Positions 24,071-32,968 of a stretch of DNA of 64,000 bases are shown one piece after another (position 1 is the stretch's first letter; every line of letters starts with the position of its first letter). Under the pieces are notes generated by a model. It was not told where the DNA came from. It did no database searches and saw only the letters and a program-made list of their open reading frames with translations. Source of the stretch: JAWLHU01 sp049324875 (GTDB lineage: Bacteria > Bacillota > Sulfobacillia > Symbiobacteriales > Symbiobacteriaceae); assembly GCA_049324875.1 (NCBI GenBank), contig JBMONC010000063.1, positions 1 through 64,000 on the forward strand, written 5' to 3'. A program made the translations under genes and the position numbers.

Positions 24071-25852
24071 TCATGCGCCGTGGCCCACTATCGGCTTGTA
24101 CAGGGAGAGTTGGGCGGTCAGGGAGGCCCTGATAGCCGAGGTGAAGGTGACAACCAGCTTCTCATCGGAGGGCCGCGGAACCGGAAGGCCGGGGGTCTGC
24201 AGCGAGATCCGGTCCGGGGCTGGGAGCGGGAGGGCTTGGGGTGGCTGGGTTCCCAGGGCGTAGACCACCAGCTCGGCCCGCTCGGCCGGCAGGGGCTCCA
24301 GCTCCAGGTCGATCAGCCAGAGGGCCGCCTCCCGGTTGAAGGCCTGGAGCTCCCAGCTCCCGGTCCGGTCCAGGTTGCGGGCCAGGGCCGCCCCGGCCCC
24401 CGCGCCGGCCGGGATCCGCAAGGCGCCCTCGGGCGGGACTCCCAGGCTCCGGTGGGCCAGGAGGCTCCCGCCCTCCCGGCCGGCGGCCACGACGAAGAGC
24501 GGGCGGGTCGCCTGGGCACCGTCCAGCTCCACCGGCTTCTCCAGGGCGGCCCGGAACCAGAAGCCGCCGCCGGCGGCCACGTAGGCGCCCGCATCGGCGG
24601 GGAGGGTGAGCTCGGCCTGGGCCAGGGGCTGGTCCGACGGAAAGGGAGGCTCGCCCGAGGCCTCGGCCAGCCGGATCTCCAGCCGCTCCTCCGCCCGGGG
24701 AAGGCCGGGGAGCATCAGCCAGACCGCCAGCAGCCGGCGCTTCTCGGCCGGGGCCTCACCGGCGGCCAGCCGGACGGCCTGCGCCACCTCCAGCCGCTCG
24801 GTGGCGCGCACCGAGAAGGTCGGGTTGCCGGGGGCCAGCTCCAGCCGCCGTCCGCCCTCGATCCGGCCGGCGATCCGGAGCGAGGCGCTCGCCTCGGGCG
24901 CCTCGCCGAAGGGCCAGGGCAGCTCCAGCACGGCAGGGTTGAGGGAGTCCAGGGCGAGGCTCTGCTCGGGGCCGGCGTAGGAGCGGCCCCAGGCCCCGTC
25001 CAGGTCGACCTGGACGACGCCATCGGTCAGGGAGGTGATGCGGAGCTGCACCTCGGCCTCCCCGCCGCTGCTCCCGCGCCGCCAGGCGGCGTTGATCTGG
25101 CCGGTCAGGTCCCGGGAGGTGGCGGTTCCTTCCAGCGCCATCTCGGCGGGGAAGAGCTGGGCCGGGGTGTCATCGCCCAGGGCCAGCGCCACCCGGGAGG
25201 GCAGGCTGGGGGAGCTGAGCAGGATCTCGGCATCCTCATCCTCCAGCTTTACCTGGACCGCCTGGGTGAGCACCGCCTGCTCGTGGTAGCCGGAGTAGAG
25301 GTACTTCCCCCGGCCCCCGCGGAACCGGTTCAGGTGGAGGGGCTGCACATAGGTCCGGTAGTCGCCCTCCTTGTACCGGACCTCCACATCAGCGGCGGAG
25401 CGGGCCGTGCGGACCCCCACCGCCTCGATCCGGGCCGGGGCGGCCAGCAGGATCTCCTGCCAGGCCGGGTCGGCGCCGGAGACGGCCCGGGAGGAGCCCC
25501 ACTCGGGCCGGGCCAGGTTCCGGATGAGGGAGCGGGCGGTCAGCCGGATCACAAAGGCGTGGAAGAGCAGGTCAGCCGGCCCCTGCAGCCGCACCGTGGA
25601 GGGGATGTTGGCCCGCAGGAGCAGGCTCGCCACACGGGTTTGGGGCTGGTCCAGCCGCAGCACGGCGGTGGAGGCCGGCGGGGCGGCCGGCTCCCACCAC
25701 CAGCCGGCCCGGTAGTACTGGTAGATCTGCTCCACGTCCATGCCCGCCTCGATCTCGCCGGGGCGGATCTGCCGGATGCCCCGGCCCATCTCGGCCTCGT
25801 AGGCCTGCCCACGGCCGGAGGCGGCCTTCCCATCGCCTGGGTGGATCAGCAC
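24071..25852 (-). CDS. Unrecognised protein at the 3' end of the injection-system operon, 593 aa
   Basis: A 593-aa protein with no signal peptide or membrane helix. The first ~150 residues are mixed (GWWWEPAAPPASTAVLRLDQPQTRV). The remainder alternates short beta-prone stretches with Gly/Pro/Ala linkers, as in multi-domain structural or decorating proteins. I recognise no family. It starts with GTG behind GAGGGA, 6 bp after the preceding gene, and ends inside an inverted-repeat element. From its place after the fibre-like gene it could be a surface, receptor-binding or cargo protein of the particle, but that is inference from position only. Confidence 0.6.
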   Translation of the reverse strand: MLIHPGDGKAASGRGQAYEAEMGRGIRQIRPGEIEAGMDVEQIYQYYRAGWWWEPAAPPASTAVLRLDQPQTRVASLLLRANIPSTVRLQGPADLLFHAFVIRLTARSLIRNLARPEWGSSRAVSGADPAWQEILLAAPARIEAVGVRTARSAADVEVRYKEGDYRTYVQPLHLNRFRGGRGKYLYSGYHEQAVLTQAVQVKLEDEDAEILLSSPSLPSRVALALGDDTPAQLFPAEMALEGTATSRDLTGQINAAWRRGSSGGEAEVQLRITSLTDGVVQVDLDGAWGRSYAGPEQSLALDSLNPAVLELPWPFGEAPEASASLRIAGRIEGGRRLELAPGNPTFSVRATERLEVAQAVRLAAGEAPAEKRRLLAVWLMLPGLPRAEERLEIRLAEASGEPPFPSDQPLAQAELTLPADAGAYVAAGGGFWFRAALEKPVELDGAQATRPLFVVAAGREGGSLLAHRSLGVPPEGALRIPAGAGAGAALARNLDRTGSWELQAFNREAALWLIDLELEPLPAERAELVVYALGTQPPQALPLPAPDRISLQTPGLPVPRPSDEKLVVTFTSAIRASLTAQLSLYKPIVGHGA

Positions 25853-25858
25853 CTTCCC

Positions 25859-26989
25859 TCACCTCCCGCGGATCAGCAGCGCGCCCAGGGCGACCTGCTC
25901 CCGCCGCTCCGGCCGGAGGGCGGTGGCGACCGGCAGCGCCAGCATGGCCACCTGGGCGTGGATCTCGGGGGAGAGGATCAGCCGCGCCAGCACCTCCGAC
26001 TCCTCCGGCGTGGGCGCCAGCAGGGCGCGGGCGGGCAGAGCAAAGGCGACCGGGTCCTGCCGGTAGAGCGGGGTCAGCTCCAGGGCGGTCTGCCGCGCCA
26101 GGGCGATGCTGGTCAGCTGCCCCAGGCGGCTCTCCTCGGCGGGGCCGGCCGTGCGCAGCTCGGCCGCGATCGCCGCGACCCGCGCCGGGCCCAGCCGGCC
26201 CAGATCGCCCAGGGTGGTGACCGCCAGCTCCCCCAGCTCGGCGATCACCGGTTCGCTCAGTCCATCGAACCAGCTGAGGGAGAGCGCCTCGGCCGGGGCG
26301 TAGACCGAGGAGGCCGCCACCTTCAGCGGCTTGTTTCGGACGGTCAGCTCGCCGCCGATCCGGAGGATCCGCCCGCCCTCCAGCGCCGCCGGGCTCAGCC
26401 GGAACTGGCAGGAGGCGGTCAGGGGGATCTCCCACTGCCGGTGGTTCTCCGGGTTCTCCCGGATCAGGGTCACCTCGCCCACCTCCCAGGCGGTCCAGGC
26501 CAGGGAGGCCTTGCGGGCGGCGTGGGCGGCGGTGGCGGCCCCGGCGGGCCGCGCCCCGATCTCCAGCTCAACCAGGGGGAGCACCGGGCCGTCGGCGGCG
26601 GGGCCGGGCTGCTCCTTCAGCAGCGCCAGCAGGGTGAGGGCGGCCACATCCACCCGGTGAAGCTCGCTGCCGGGCGGGGTCACCTCCAGGCTGCCCCCGG
26701 GGTAGGGGCCCGCCTGGCCCAGGAGCCGGAGGGCGACCAGGGCCTTCAGGTGGAGCCATCCCCCGTCCGGGGCGGGGCGGGGGCCCAGGTCCCGGTCCTC
26801 CGGCTGGGGCCTGAGCGACTGGACCTGAACCAGGGCGGCCACCTCGGTCGCCCCCAGGGGCGGCCCCGGCGGCAAGGTGAGCTGCCCGGGCACCGCCCGC
26901 ACGTGGCCGAAGAGGTCGCTCTCGGCCGAGAGCGCCTGGATCTGCCGCTGGGCCCAGGCTGCCAGATGGGCCTCCATGGCCAGAATCAT
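25859..26989 (-). CDS. Unrecognised injection-system operon protein, 376 aa
   Basis: A 376-aa soluble protein whose ATG overlaps the stop of the fibre-like gene by 4 bp (ATGA), implying translational coupling. The N-terminal half is rich in Leu, Pro and Gly. Residues ~235-285 (ELGELAVTTLGDLGRLGPAR and onward) look like a helix-hairpin-helix or small helical bundle. I recognise no family. Coupling to the fibre-like gene suggests a fibre partner, chaperone or decoration protein. Confidence 0.6.
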   Translation of the reverse strand: MILAMEAHLAAWAQRQIQALSAESDLFGHVRAVPGQLTLPPGPPLGATEVAALVQVQSLRPQPEDRDLGPRPAPDGGWLHLKALVALRLLGQAGPYPGGSLEVTPPGSELHRVDVAALTLLALLKEQPGPAADGPVLPLVELEIGARPAGAATAAHAARKASLAWTAWEVGEVTLIRENPENHRQWEIPLTASCQFRLSPAALEGGRILRIGGELTVRNKPLKVAASSVYAPAEALSLSWFDGLSEPVIAELGELAVTTLGDLGRLGPARVAAIAAELRTAGPAEESRLGQLTSIALARQTALELTPLYRQDPVAFALPARALLAPTPEESEVLARLILSPEIHAQVAMLALPVATALRPERREQVALGALLIRGR

Positions 26990-28623
26990 GACGCGACCAG
27001 CTCCCCGTGGATGGCGATGCTGAAGGAGAGTTTGTTGACCAGGTCGCTCCCCCGGAAGAAGAGCAGGTCGACGTACTCAGCCCGGCGGTGGAGCACCTGG
27101 GGGATCAGCGGCGGCTGCGCCTCCTCCTCCTCGAAGAGGTAGTCGGGGGTGATGCTGACGGTGTACGAGGTGTCGGTGTAGGGGGTGGCGAAGCGCACCC
27201 GGACGAACTCCCGCCCCCGGTGGCGCATCCGGATCACCGACCGGATGTTCCGGCTGCCGCCGGTCCAGTAGCCGGCGGCCAGCAGGTGCGGGTTGTTGAG
27301 GAAGTCGTAGATCTTGGGGATCTTCAGCAGGTAGTCGGGATGGAGCCGCTCGTCGTTCTCGATGCCGAAGTGGTAGAGGATCCGGCTGAGGACCAGCAGC
27401 TCTTCCTTGCTGGGGTTCTTGTGGGGGCTGAAGGTGACCGGCTGGCCGCTGTCGCTGAAGACGGCGTTGCCGCCCACGCCGGGCTGGTAGAGGGCGGTCC
27501 CCTCCCGGGCGCCCTTCCAGCCGATGCTGGCCGGGTCGACCAGCATCCCGATCCGGTGCCGCTCCTGCAGGTCGTCCGACGGGTGGGGGTTCAGGAAGAG
27601 TGAAGGGTCGAAGGGCAGCCGGTGGATGGGGGTGGTGCCGATGGGCTCCAGGATGATGGGGGCGGTCCGGATCGGCTGCCTGCGGATGGGGGCCGTCCGG
27701 ATCGGCTCGGCGTAGATGGGCGCCGTCCGGATGGGGGCGGCCCGCTCAAAGGCCCCGATCAGGTTGAAGCTCTCGGTGCGCAGGGGGTTGTTCAGACGGG
27801 TCAGGTCGGCCCCGGCTGCGCCCAGCCGGCCCAGCAGCTCCTTCATCTCGGCGTCGGCCAGGCTCAGCCGCTCCCCGGAGGCCAGGGTCACCCCCCAGTG
27901 GCTCCCCTCGGAGCGGACCTCGGCCACCGCCCCGCCCAGCACCTCCCGGACCACCGGCTCGTTCTGCTTGAAGAAGCCGGCCAGGGAGACGGCCATCTCG
28001 GCCCGGGTGGCCAGGTCCAGGTTGGGGATGATCGGCCGGACGGCGTCGGGCGGCAGGATGGAGCGGATCGGCTGCCAGCCGCCGTCATCCCGCAGGCGGC
28101 GGATGGGCAGGTCGTGGACCCGCACCGGCGCCGCCTCGTCCAGGAGCCAGTCGAACCAGGGCCGGTCCGGGGTGGGATAGGCGATCAGCCCGTCCAGCCA
28201 GGTGCAGTAGCCGTAGGTGGTCGCCCCCTCCCGGGGCGCGTTCAGCAGGGCGAGCACCTCGTCGGCCAGCTTGGCCAGGGTGACCGCCTTCTCCTTGATC
28301 TGGGGCGTCCCCACCGCTTCATCAACCAGATGATTGCTGCCGATGCACTTCTCCTGGATCTCGCTGGCGCCCACCGCCCCGTTGTGGATGTCCCCCTTGG
28401 CCACGGCGTTGGGGCTGATGTGCTGGCCCCGCACGGCGTTGGGGGCGAGCCCCTGCCAGTCGATGGGCACCCCCCGGGGCGAGGCCTGATCGTTGCCGGT
28501 GTGGTCATGGGTCAGGAGCAGCAGGAGCAGCTCCTTCTGCATGGCGTTCAGCTCTTCAGCGGTCAGTGGCTGTCCGGGTTTGAAGGTGACCGGGATCCTG
28601 GCCCCGCCCGGAAGATCGCTCAT
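26986..28623 (-). CDS. Tail-fibre-like protein with API repeats
   Basis: The product (545 aa from ATG 28623, AGGAGG upstream) starts with a conserved-looking tail-fibre N-terminus: LTAEELNAMQKELLLLLLTH followed by DHTG. Short regular beta-type repeats come next (GQHISPNAVAKGDIHNGAVG, then EIQEKCIGSNHL). In the middle is a run of 5-7-residue units containing API or EPI (AAPIRTAPIYAEPIRTAPIR and onward), which could build an elongated shaft. The C-terminal ~200 residues form a likely globular head. It probably forms the receptor-binding fibre of the particle. The frame extends upstream of this ATG without ribosome support. Confidence 0.65.
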   Translation of the reverse strand: MSDLPGGARIPVTFKPGQPLTAEELNAMQKELLLLLLTHDHTGNDQASPRGVPIDWQGLAPNAVRGQHISPNAVAKGDIHNGAVGASEIQEKCIGSNHLVDEAVGTPQIKEKAVTLAKLADEVLALLNAPREGATTYGYCTWLDGLIAYPTPDRPWFDWLLDEAAPVRVHDLPIRRLRDDGGWQPIRSILPPDAVRPIIPNLDLATRAEMAVSLAGFFKQNEPVVREVLGGAVAEVRSEGSHWGVTLASGERLSLADAEMKELLGRLGAAGADLTRLNNPLRTESFNLIGAFERAAPIRTAPIYAEPIRTAPIRRQPIRTAPIILEPIGTTPIHRLPFDPSLFLNPHPSDDLQERHRIGMLVDPASIGWKGAREGTALYQPGVGGNAVFSDSGQPVTFSPHKNPSKEELLVLSRILYHFGIENDERLHPDYLLKIPKIYDFLNNPHLLAAGYWTGGSRNIRSVIRMRHRGREFVRVRFATPYTDTSYTVSITPDYLFEEEEAQPPLIPQVLHRRAEYVDLLFFRGSDLVNKLSFSIAIHGELVAS

Positions 28624-28657
28624 ACCCCATCCTCCTTCTTCGCCTCGGGAGGCTGTG

Positions 28658-29131
28658 CTACGCCCCCTGCGGGGCGAAGGCAAGCGTCCAGGTCAGGGTC
28701 AGGACCTCCTTGGCCCGCACGGTCTGGTGCGGCTTGACCAGGGCGCGGTTGTAGAGGGTGGTCACCTGGCTCTCGCCCAGGGTGCAGGTCAGCATCAGCC
28801 CGGCCTCCTTGATCAGCCGCTCCCGCTCAGCGGGGGGGAAGGAGGCCCGGAGGGTGACCACGCCCTCCTTCACCCTCACCTCCGTGACCGGGACCGGCTC
28901 CAGGCCGTCGGGGTCGTAGAGCTTGGTCAGGTCGGGGACGGTCGGCTCGGCAGAGACCCCGGCGGCGATGGCGAAGCTGGGGCCGGTGGCCGCCCCGCTG
29001 AGCAGCTGGGCCACCATCTGCCGCCCCCCGTCGACCACCGTGTTCCTCCCCTCCGACCGCACCACCGTGCCGTCGGATCGGGTCACCTCCAGCCGGACAA
29101 CTCCGTGGATGGCCAGCGATTCATGCCCCAT
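28658..29131 (-). CDS. Small phage-tail-associated protein, 157 aa
   Basis: A 157-aa protein starting MGHESLAIHGVVRLEVTRSD, with the segment TVVDGGRQMVAQLLSGAA. The latter resembles small proteins encoded between gpI-like and fibre genes in phages of Gram-positive hosts (N-T-V-V-D-x-G-x-x-x-x-A-x-L-L pattern). Its ATG follows GGAGGAG, which lies inside the end of the gpI-like gene. It is probably a baseplate periphery or fibre-attachment protein, inferred from place and pattern. Confidence 0.55.
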   Translation of the reverse strand: MGHESLAIHGVVRLEVTRSDGTVVRSEGRNTVVDGGRQMVAQLLSGAATGPSFAIAAGVSAEPTVPDLTKLYDPDGLEPVPVTEVRVKEGVVTLRASFPPAERERLIKEAGLMLTCTLGESQVTTLYNRALVKPHQTVRAKEVLTLTWTLAFAPQGA

Positions 29132-29134
29132 GGG

Positions 29135-30619
29135 CTACTCCTCCTCTGCGGTTACGGTGATGGCGACCGAATCGGTCAGCAGGGTGGCCTCGGCGAAGGC
29201 CTCCTTCCGGTGGACGGTCCGGACCTCCGCCGCCAGGTCGGCGGTGGCGGGGGAGACCTCCCAGAGGGAGAGCTCCGGCTGCCCGCCCTCCCCCTCCTCC
29301 GGCTCCTCCATCAGGGCGGTGGCGGAGGGGTCCAGGTAGAGGACGCCCGCCAGCTTCAGCCGGTGGATCTGCTCCCGGAGCCAGTCGGCCCGGTGCTTCA
29401 TCTTGCCGGATGGGACCGGGCCGTCGCAGAGCTGCTCCTCCGGCACCAGCACGGTGAAGGTGGCCAGCCGGCGGCCGATCCAGTGGAAGCGGATGGAGGC
29501 CGGGCCGGTCTGCACCGTGGCGGGCAGGGGGCGAAGGTCGCTCAGCTCCAGCGCCTCGTCGAGGGCGGGGAGCAGTCCCTGGGGGTTGGCCCCCACCAGC
29601 AGCCGCCAGCGGGAGGTGCCGAGCCCCAGCAGCGGGGGCCAGGGGATATTGGCGATGGGCACCGGGTCGGCGGAGCCGGGGGGGCCGGGCACCTCCGGGA
29701 TGTCGGGCCCGGTGCGGATCTGCTTGCTCCACCGGACCAGGTGGAAGGGGCGGGCGGCGCTCTGCCGGGGCGGCGGGTCGGTCAGCCGCCAGGCCCGGTT
29801 GTCGCCGGCGAGGCCGCCGGTGCCGTAGAGCAGGTCGGGGGCGGGAGCGCCCCCCATGGTGACCGGCCCCTGCAGGGTGGCCGGGCCGTCCAGGTCTTGG
29901 ATCTGATGGTGCTGCAGGTCGACCCGGAGCGTGGCGCCGGGCGGGATGAACCGGTTGACCAGCACCAGCCGGCGCAGGTCGCGCTGCAGCAGGATCGGCA
30001 GGGTGACCGGGCGCTCCCCGGCGGTGATCTCCACCACCGGCTCCGGGTAGGTGGGCGGGGTGAAGAAGTCGCCGGGGTCGGCGTAGGTGGCGTTCTCCAC
30101 CTCCCACTTGTAGTCCGAGGCGGGGGTGATCACCACCTCCTGCCGGACGGGCGGCAGCTCCACCAGCCGGGCCTCGAAGCGCTGGGCCGGATCGGCCCGG
30201 CGGGCGTAGTGGCCGGATGTGGTAAACCGGTCGTTCAGAGGACCACCTCCCTGCGGCGCTCGCTCCGGCAGGACGATCTCGTCCAGCCGCGCGTCGGTGG
30301 CGGCGGCCACCACCTCCAGCAGGCGGGGGGCGGTGGCGGCTCCGGCGAGGTAGATGCGGGCCATCTGCCCCACCCGGTGGCGAAACTCGCCCAGGTCCTC
30401 CTCGGGCCAGGGGACCAGGGCGAAGAGCGCCGCCAGCCGCTCGGCATCGTCGAGGTCGGCCAGGTGGTCGATAAACCGGGACTGCAGCAGCTGTCTGCCG
30501 TGCCGGTCCAGCACGGCAAGGGCGTCTCCCAGCGCCCCGGTCAGGCTGCGGATCACCGTCTGGGAGCCGGCCCGCCGGTAGGCGTCGGGGAGGAAGCGGA
30601 AGACCCGGTCGGCGCTCAT
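29135..30619 (-). CDS. Baseplate/tail protein gpI-like, 494 aa
   Basis: The first ~130 residues (RVFRFLPDAYRR, a helical region, then LLEVVAAATDARLDEIVLPE) match the general plan of P2 gpI-type proteins, which cap the baseplate wedge and hold fibres. The remaining ~360 residues are an unrecognised extension, rich in Pro and beta-prone. The ATG overlaps the gpJ stop by 4 bp. It occupies the gpI position directly after gpJ. The larger size than phage gpI (~180-200 aa) is notable and could include a fibre-anchor domain. Confidence 0.65.
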   Translation of the reverse strand: MSADRVFRFLPDAYRRAGSQTVIRSLTGALGDALAVLDRHGRQLLQSRFIDHLADLDDAERLAALFALVPWPEEDLGEFRHRVGQMARIYLAGAATAPRLLEVVAAATDARLDEIVLPERAPQGGGPLNDRFTTSGHYARRADPAQRFEARLVELPPVRQEVVITPASDYKWEVENATYADPGDFFTPPTYPEPVVEITAGERPVTLPILLQRDLRRLVLVNRFIPPGATLRVDLQHHQIQDLDGPATLQGPVTMGGAPAPDLLYGTGGLAGDNRAWRLTDPPPRQSAARPFHLVRWSKQIRTGPDIPEVPGPPGSADPVPIANIPWPPLLGLGTSRWRLLVGANPQGLLPALDEALELSDLRPLPATVQTGPASIRFHWIGRRLATFTVLVPEEQLCDGPVPSGKMKHRADWLREQIHRLKLAGVLYLDPSATALMEEPEEGEGGQPELSLWEVSPATADLAAEVRTVHRKEAFAEATLLTDSVAITVTAEEE

Positions 30620-32115
30620 GGCAGCTCCCCCCAGACCGGTCCGTCGGGATGGGGTTCCAGCCGGTCGGATGGACCGAGGTTGTAGGTCGGGAAGGCGGGG
30701 CTGAGGAAGGCCTCGCCGCCGCCCAGCAGGTCGATCACCTGGACCGCCACGGTGGCGCCCTCCAGGATGGCGCCGCCCGGCGCCCCCTTCGCAGCGGCCA
30801 CCACCTCGGCAAAGGAGATGGCGGCAGGGCCGGCAAGATCGTTCTTGCCAGCCAGCACCTCCTCCACCGCCCGGGCGATGGCCGCCCGCGTGGTCGGGTC
30901 GGGCTCGACGGAGGCCCAGAGCCGGAGCTGGACGGTGGCCTCGCCGTCGAAGAGGATGGTGACGGCGGGGCCGTCCTCGGGCACCGTCAGCCGCTCCAGG
31001 GGCGACAGCGGGCCGGAGGGGATCTCCCGGGTGAGGCTCATCGGGCTGCCGTCCAGGGTGGCGGTCCCCTCGAGGATGTCCCGGACGCCGTCCAGGGAGA
31101 GCACCTTGGCCTGGACCGGGTTCCAGAGCAGCTTCTCGCCCACCTTGAGGCCGACGATCGCTCCCTGGACCGTCTGCTCGATGGCGCGGCGGAGCGCCTG
31201 TTTCTTGCCGGCGGAGAGGTTGGGGGTGCTGGGGAGCACCCTCAGCTGGATGGTGACGGTCCGGGTGGTGATCCCCCGGATGGAGACGAGGATGCCGGGC
31301 CCCTTGGTCCGGTTGATGGCGTCCCGGATCTCGCTGTAGGCGTTGGGGGCGGCCAGGTCGCCGTCCACCACCACCTCCAGCTGGCCGGGCTGCAGCCTGG
31401 GCAGCCCGTCCGAGTCGGCGTCCCGGAAGACCACCCCGGCGGCGTGGCCGGTGGCCAGGATCGCACGCTCCATCGCCTTGAGGGTGCCGCCGCCGGCGGC
31501 GTCGATCAGCCCCTTCACCCGCCTGCGCAGGTCGTCGTCGCTCTCCCGGTAGCCACGCTGGACGGTGGGCCGGGGGATGTCGACCCCGCCGATGCCCGCC
31601 AGCGGCACATCCTGCACCACCTGCCAGTCCAGCTCATCGGGCAGCAGGTGGGCGGTGGGCTCCTCCCCCTCGGCGGGGTCGGCCACCACGGGGACGGTGA
31701 CGCTGTTCTGCCCCGGCTCCAGCTCCGCCTCGCGGCTGGTCCGGTAGTAGGCCAGGCCGCTGGGCTGCAGCTGGACCTTCAGCCGGGTCCCCTCGGGGAT
31801 CACCACCCGGCCGGCCACCCGGGAGTCGCGGGTGAAGACCGCGTCGCCCACCACCTGCAGCCCGTCGATGCGGCGCTGTCCCAGGAGGGCGACCAGGAAG
31901 TCCAGCGACTCGCCGGTCGCGGTGTCGATGTAGCCCATCTCGTAGATGTGGGAGAGGCGGGCGTGCGCCTCGGCCAGCTCCCGCCCGAAGGCCTCCACCA
32001 GGGTGCGGACGACGCTGCCGGGGTTGACATCGGTCAGCCGCCCCTCTTCCCGGAGCTGGGTCAGCATGCGGGTCACGATCTCTTCGTACCGGTACTTGCC
32101 TCCCGGTGGCTGCAT
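30616..32115 (-). CDS. Baseplate assembly protein J (gpJ-like)
   Basis: A 499-aa baseplate wedge protein. Typical features are the N-terminal NPGSVVRTLVEAFGRELAEA segment, the GESLDFLVALLGQRR motif, and RGYRESDDDLRRRV (in essence RxSDxxLRxR) used by gpJ/gp6-type proteins to dimerise around the hub. The C-terminal ~200 residues are beta-rich. Length exceeds P2 gpJ (~300 aa) and is closer to Mu gp47 or Afp11-like forms. It sits directly after gp25, as in contractile phages and injection systems. Confidence 0.88.
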   Translation of the reverse strand: MQPPGGKYRYEEIVTRMLTQLREEGRLTDVNPGSVVRTLVEAFGRELAEAHARLSHIYEMGYIDTATGESLDFLVALLGQRRIDGLQVVGDAVFTRDSRVAGRVVIPEGTRLKVQLQPSGLAYYRTSREAELEPGQNSVTVPVVADPAEGEEPTAHLLPDELDWQVVQDVPLAGIGGVDIPRPTVQRGYRESDDDLRRRVKGLIDAAGGGTLKAMERAILATGHAAGVVFRDADSDGLPRLQPGQLEVVVDGDLAAPNAYSEIRDAINRTKGPGILVSIRGITTRTVTIQLRVLPSTPNLSAGKKQALRRAIEQTVQGAIVGLKVGEKLLWNPVQAKVLSLDGVRDILEGTATLDGSPMSLTREIPSGPLSPLERLTVPEDGPAVTILFDGEATVQLRLWASVEPDPTTRAAIARAVEEVLAGKNDLAGPAAISFAEVVAAAKGAPGGAILEGATVAVQVIDLLGGGEAFLSPAFPTYNLGPSDRLEPHPDGPVWGELP

Positions 32116-32118
32116 AGG

Positions 32119-32568
32119 TCAGTCCGCCTCCACCTGCCCCGGTTCCAGGGCAAAGCTCAGGGTCACATCGATCGGATCGGCCTTGCCGACCGGCTGCACG
32201 CTCAGCTGGATCAGGAGGGTGCCGGGAAGGGTCGGGTCCGGGGAGACCTCCAGGCTGGTGACGGCGGCGATCCGGGGCTCCCGGCGCAGCGCCTCCCGCA
32301 CGTAGGCCCGGGCCAGGGCCAGCACCTCCGGGCTGACCAGCCGGCCGATCAGCAGGTGGAGCCGGCTCCCGAAGTCGGGGTGGCCCAGGTGGGCCAGGTC
32401 GCCCTGGTAGACGCCCAGCCGGAGCCAGATCGCCTGCTCCAGGTTGGCCCACCCCGAGACGGTGGCCAGGTCGCCCCCCAGGGAGACCAGCCGCAGGGCG
32501 CTCCCCATGGTCCGCCCGTGCTGGAGGGCCAGGTCGGTGCCCAGGTCGGGCCGCTCCATCCTCCTCAC
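32119..32568 (-). CDS. Baseplate wedge protein, gpW/gp25 family
   Basis: The 149-aa product contains NLEQAIWLRLGVYQGDLAHL and HPDFGSRLHLLIG, the conserved core of the gp25-like lysozyme-fold family that joins sheath to baseplate. The C-terminal LIQLSVQPVG strand region is also typical. The ATG overlaps the PAAR stop by 4 bp. A family hallmark is the EPR motif; here REPRIAAV is present. Confidence 0.88.
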   Translation of the reverse strand: MRRMERPDLGTDLALQHGRTMGSALRLVSLGGDLATVSGWANLEQAIWLRLGVYQGDLAHLGHPDFGSRLHLLIGRLVSPEVLALARAYVREALRREPRIAAVTSLEVSPDPTLPGTLLIQLSVQPVGKADPIDVTLSFALEPGQVEAD

Positions 32569-32954
32569 CCCCCGATGATGACGGTGCCCGTCCCCATCAC
32601 CGTGCCCACCGGCAGGTCTGCCGGGTCGTTGCAGGTGGTGGCGGTGTCGCCCGTGCGGGCGGCGGGCTGGCCGTTGATCAGGACGCTGCTGCTGCCCAGG
32701 AGCACCTGCCCCTGGTTGGCGGGCGGCCGCTGGAAGGGGCCGCCCTGCGGGATGTGGGGCGGGCTGTTGTCGGCGGTGGAGCCGAGGATCGCCGCCGGCA
32801 TTCCGCCGATGTTGACGTCACCGGAGAGGCCGCCGGAGAGGATGCCGGCGAAGGGATGGGGGAGCGGGGTCGGCGTGCTGTAGGGCGGCAGGAGCACGAT
32901 GTGGGTGTCGGTAGCCAGGATCTGATCGCCCTGCTTCGCTGCGGGCATGCCCAT
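32565..32954 (-). CDS. PAAR-domain spike tip protein
   Basis: The 129-aa protein starts MGMPAAKQGDQILATDTHIV. Three His and one Cys are spaced as in PAAR zinc sites (H18, H33, H67, C108), with repeated tip-folding Gly/Pro motifs (NIGGMPAAILGS, INGQPAARTGD). PAAR proteins sharpen the central spike and can carry effectors; no extension is fused here. ATG 32954 was chosen because AAGGAGG lies 8 nt upstream; a GTG three codons earlier is an alternative. Confidence 0.88.
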   Translation of the reverse strand: MGMPAAKQGDQILATDTHIVLLPPYSTPTPLPHPFAGILSGGLSGDVNIGGMPAAILGSTADNSPPHIPQGGPFQRPPANQGQVLLGSSSVLINGQPAARTGDTATTCNDPADLPVGTVMGTGTVIIGG

Positions 32955-32968
32955 CGGCAGCACCTCCT

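Noticed and set aside
23984..27142. A 1052-codon plus-strand frame opposite the fibre-end genes
   Set aside because: It overlaps both inverted-repeat arms and lies antisense to coupled minus-strand genes with good ribosome sites.
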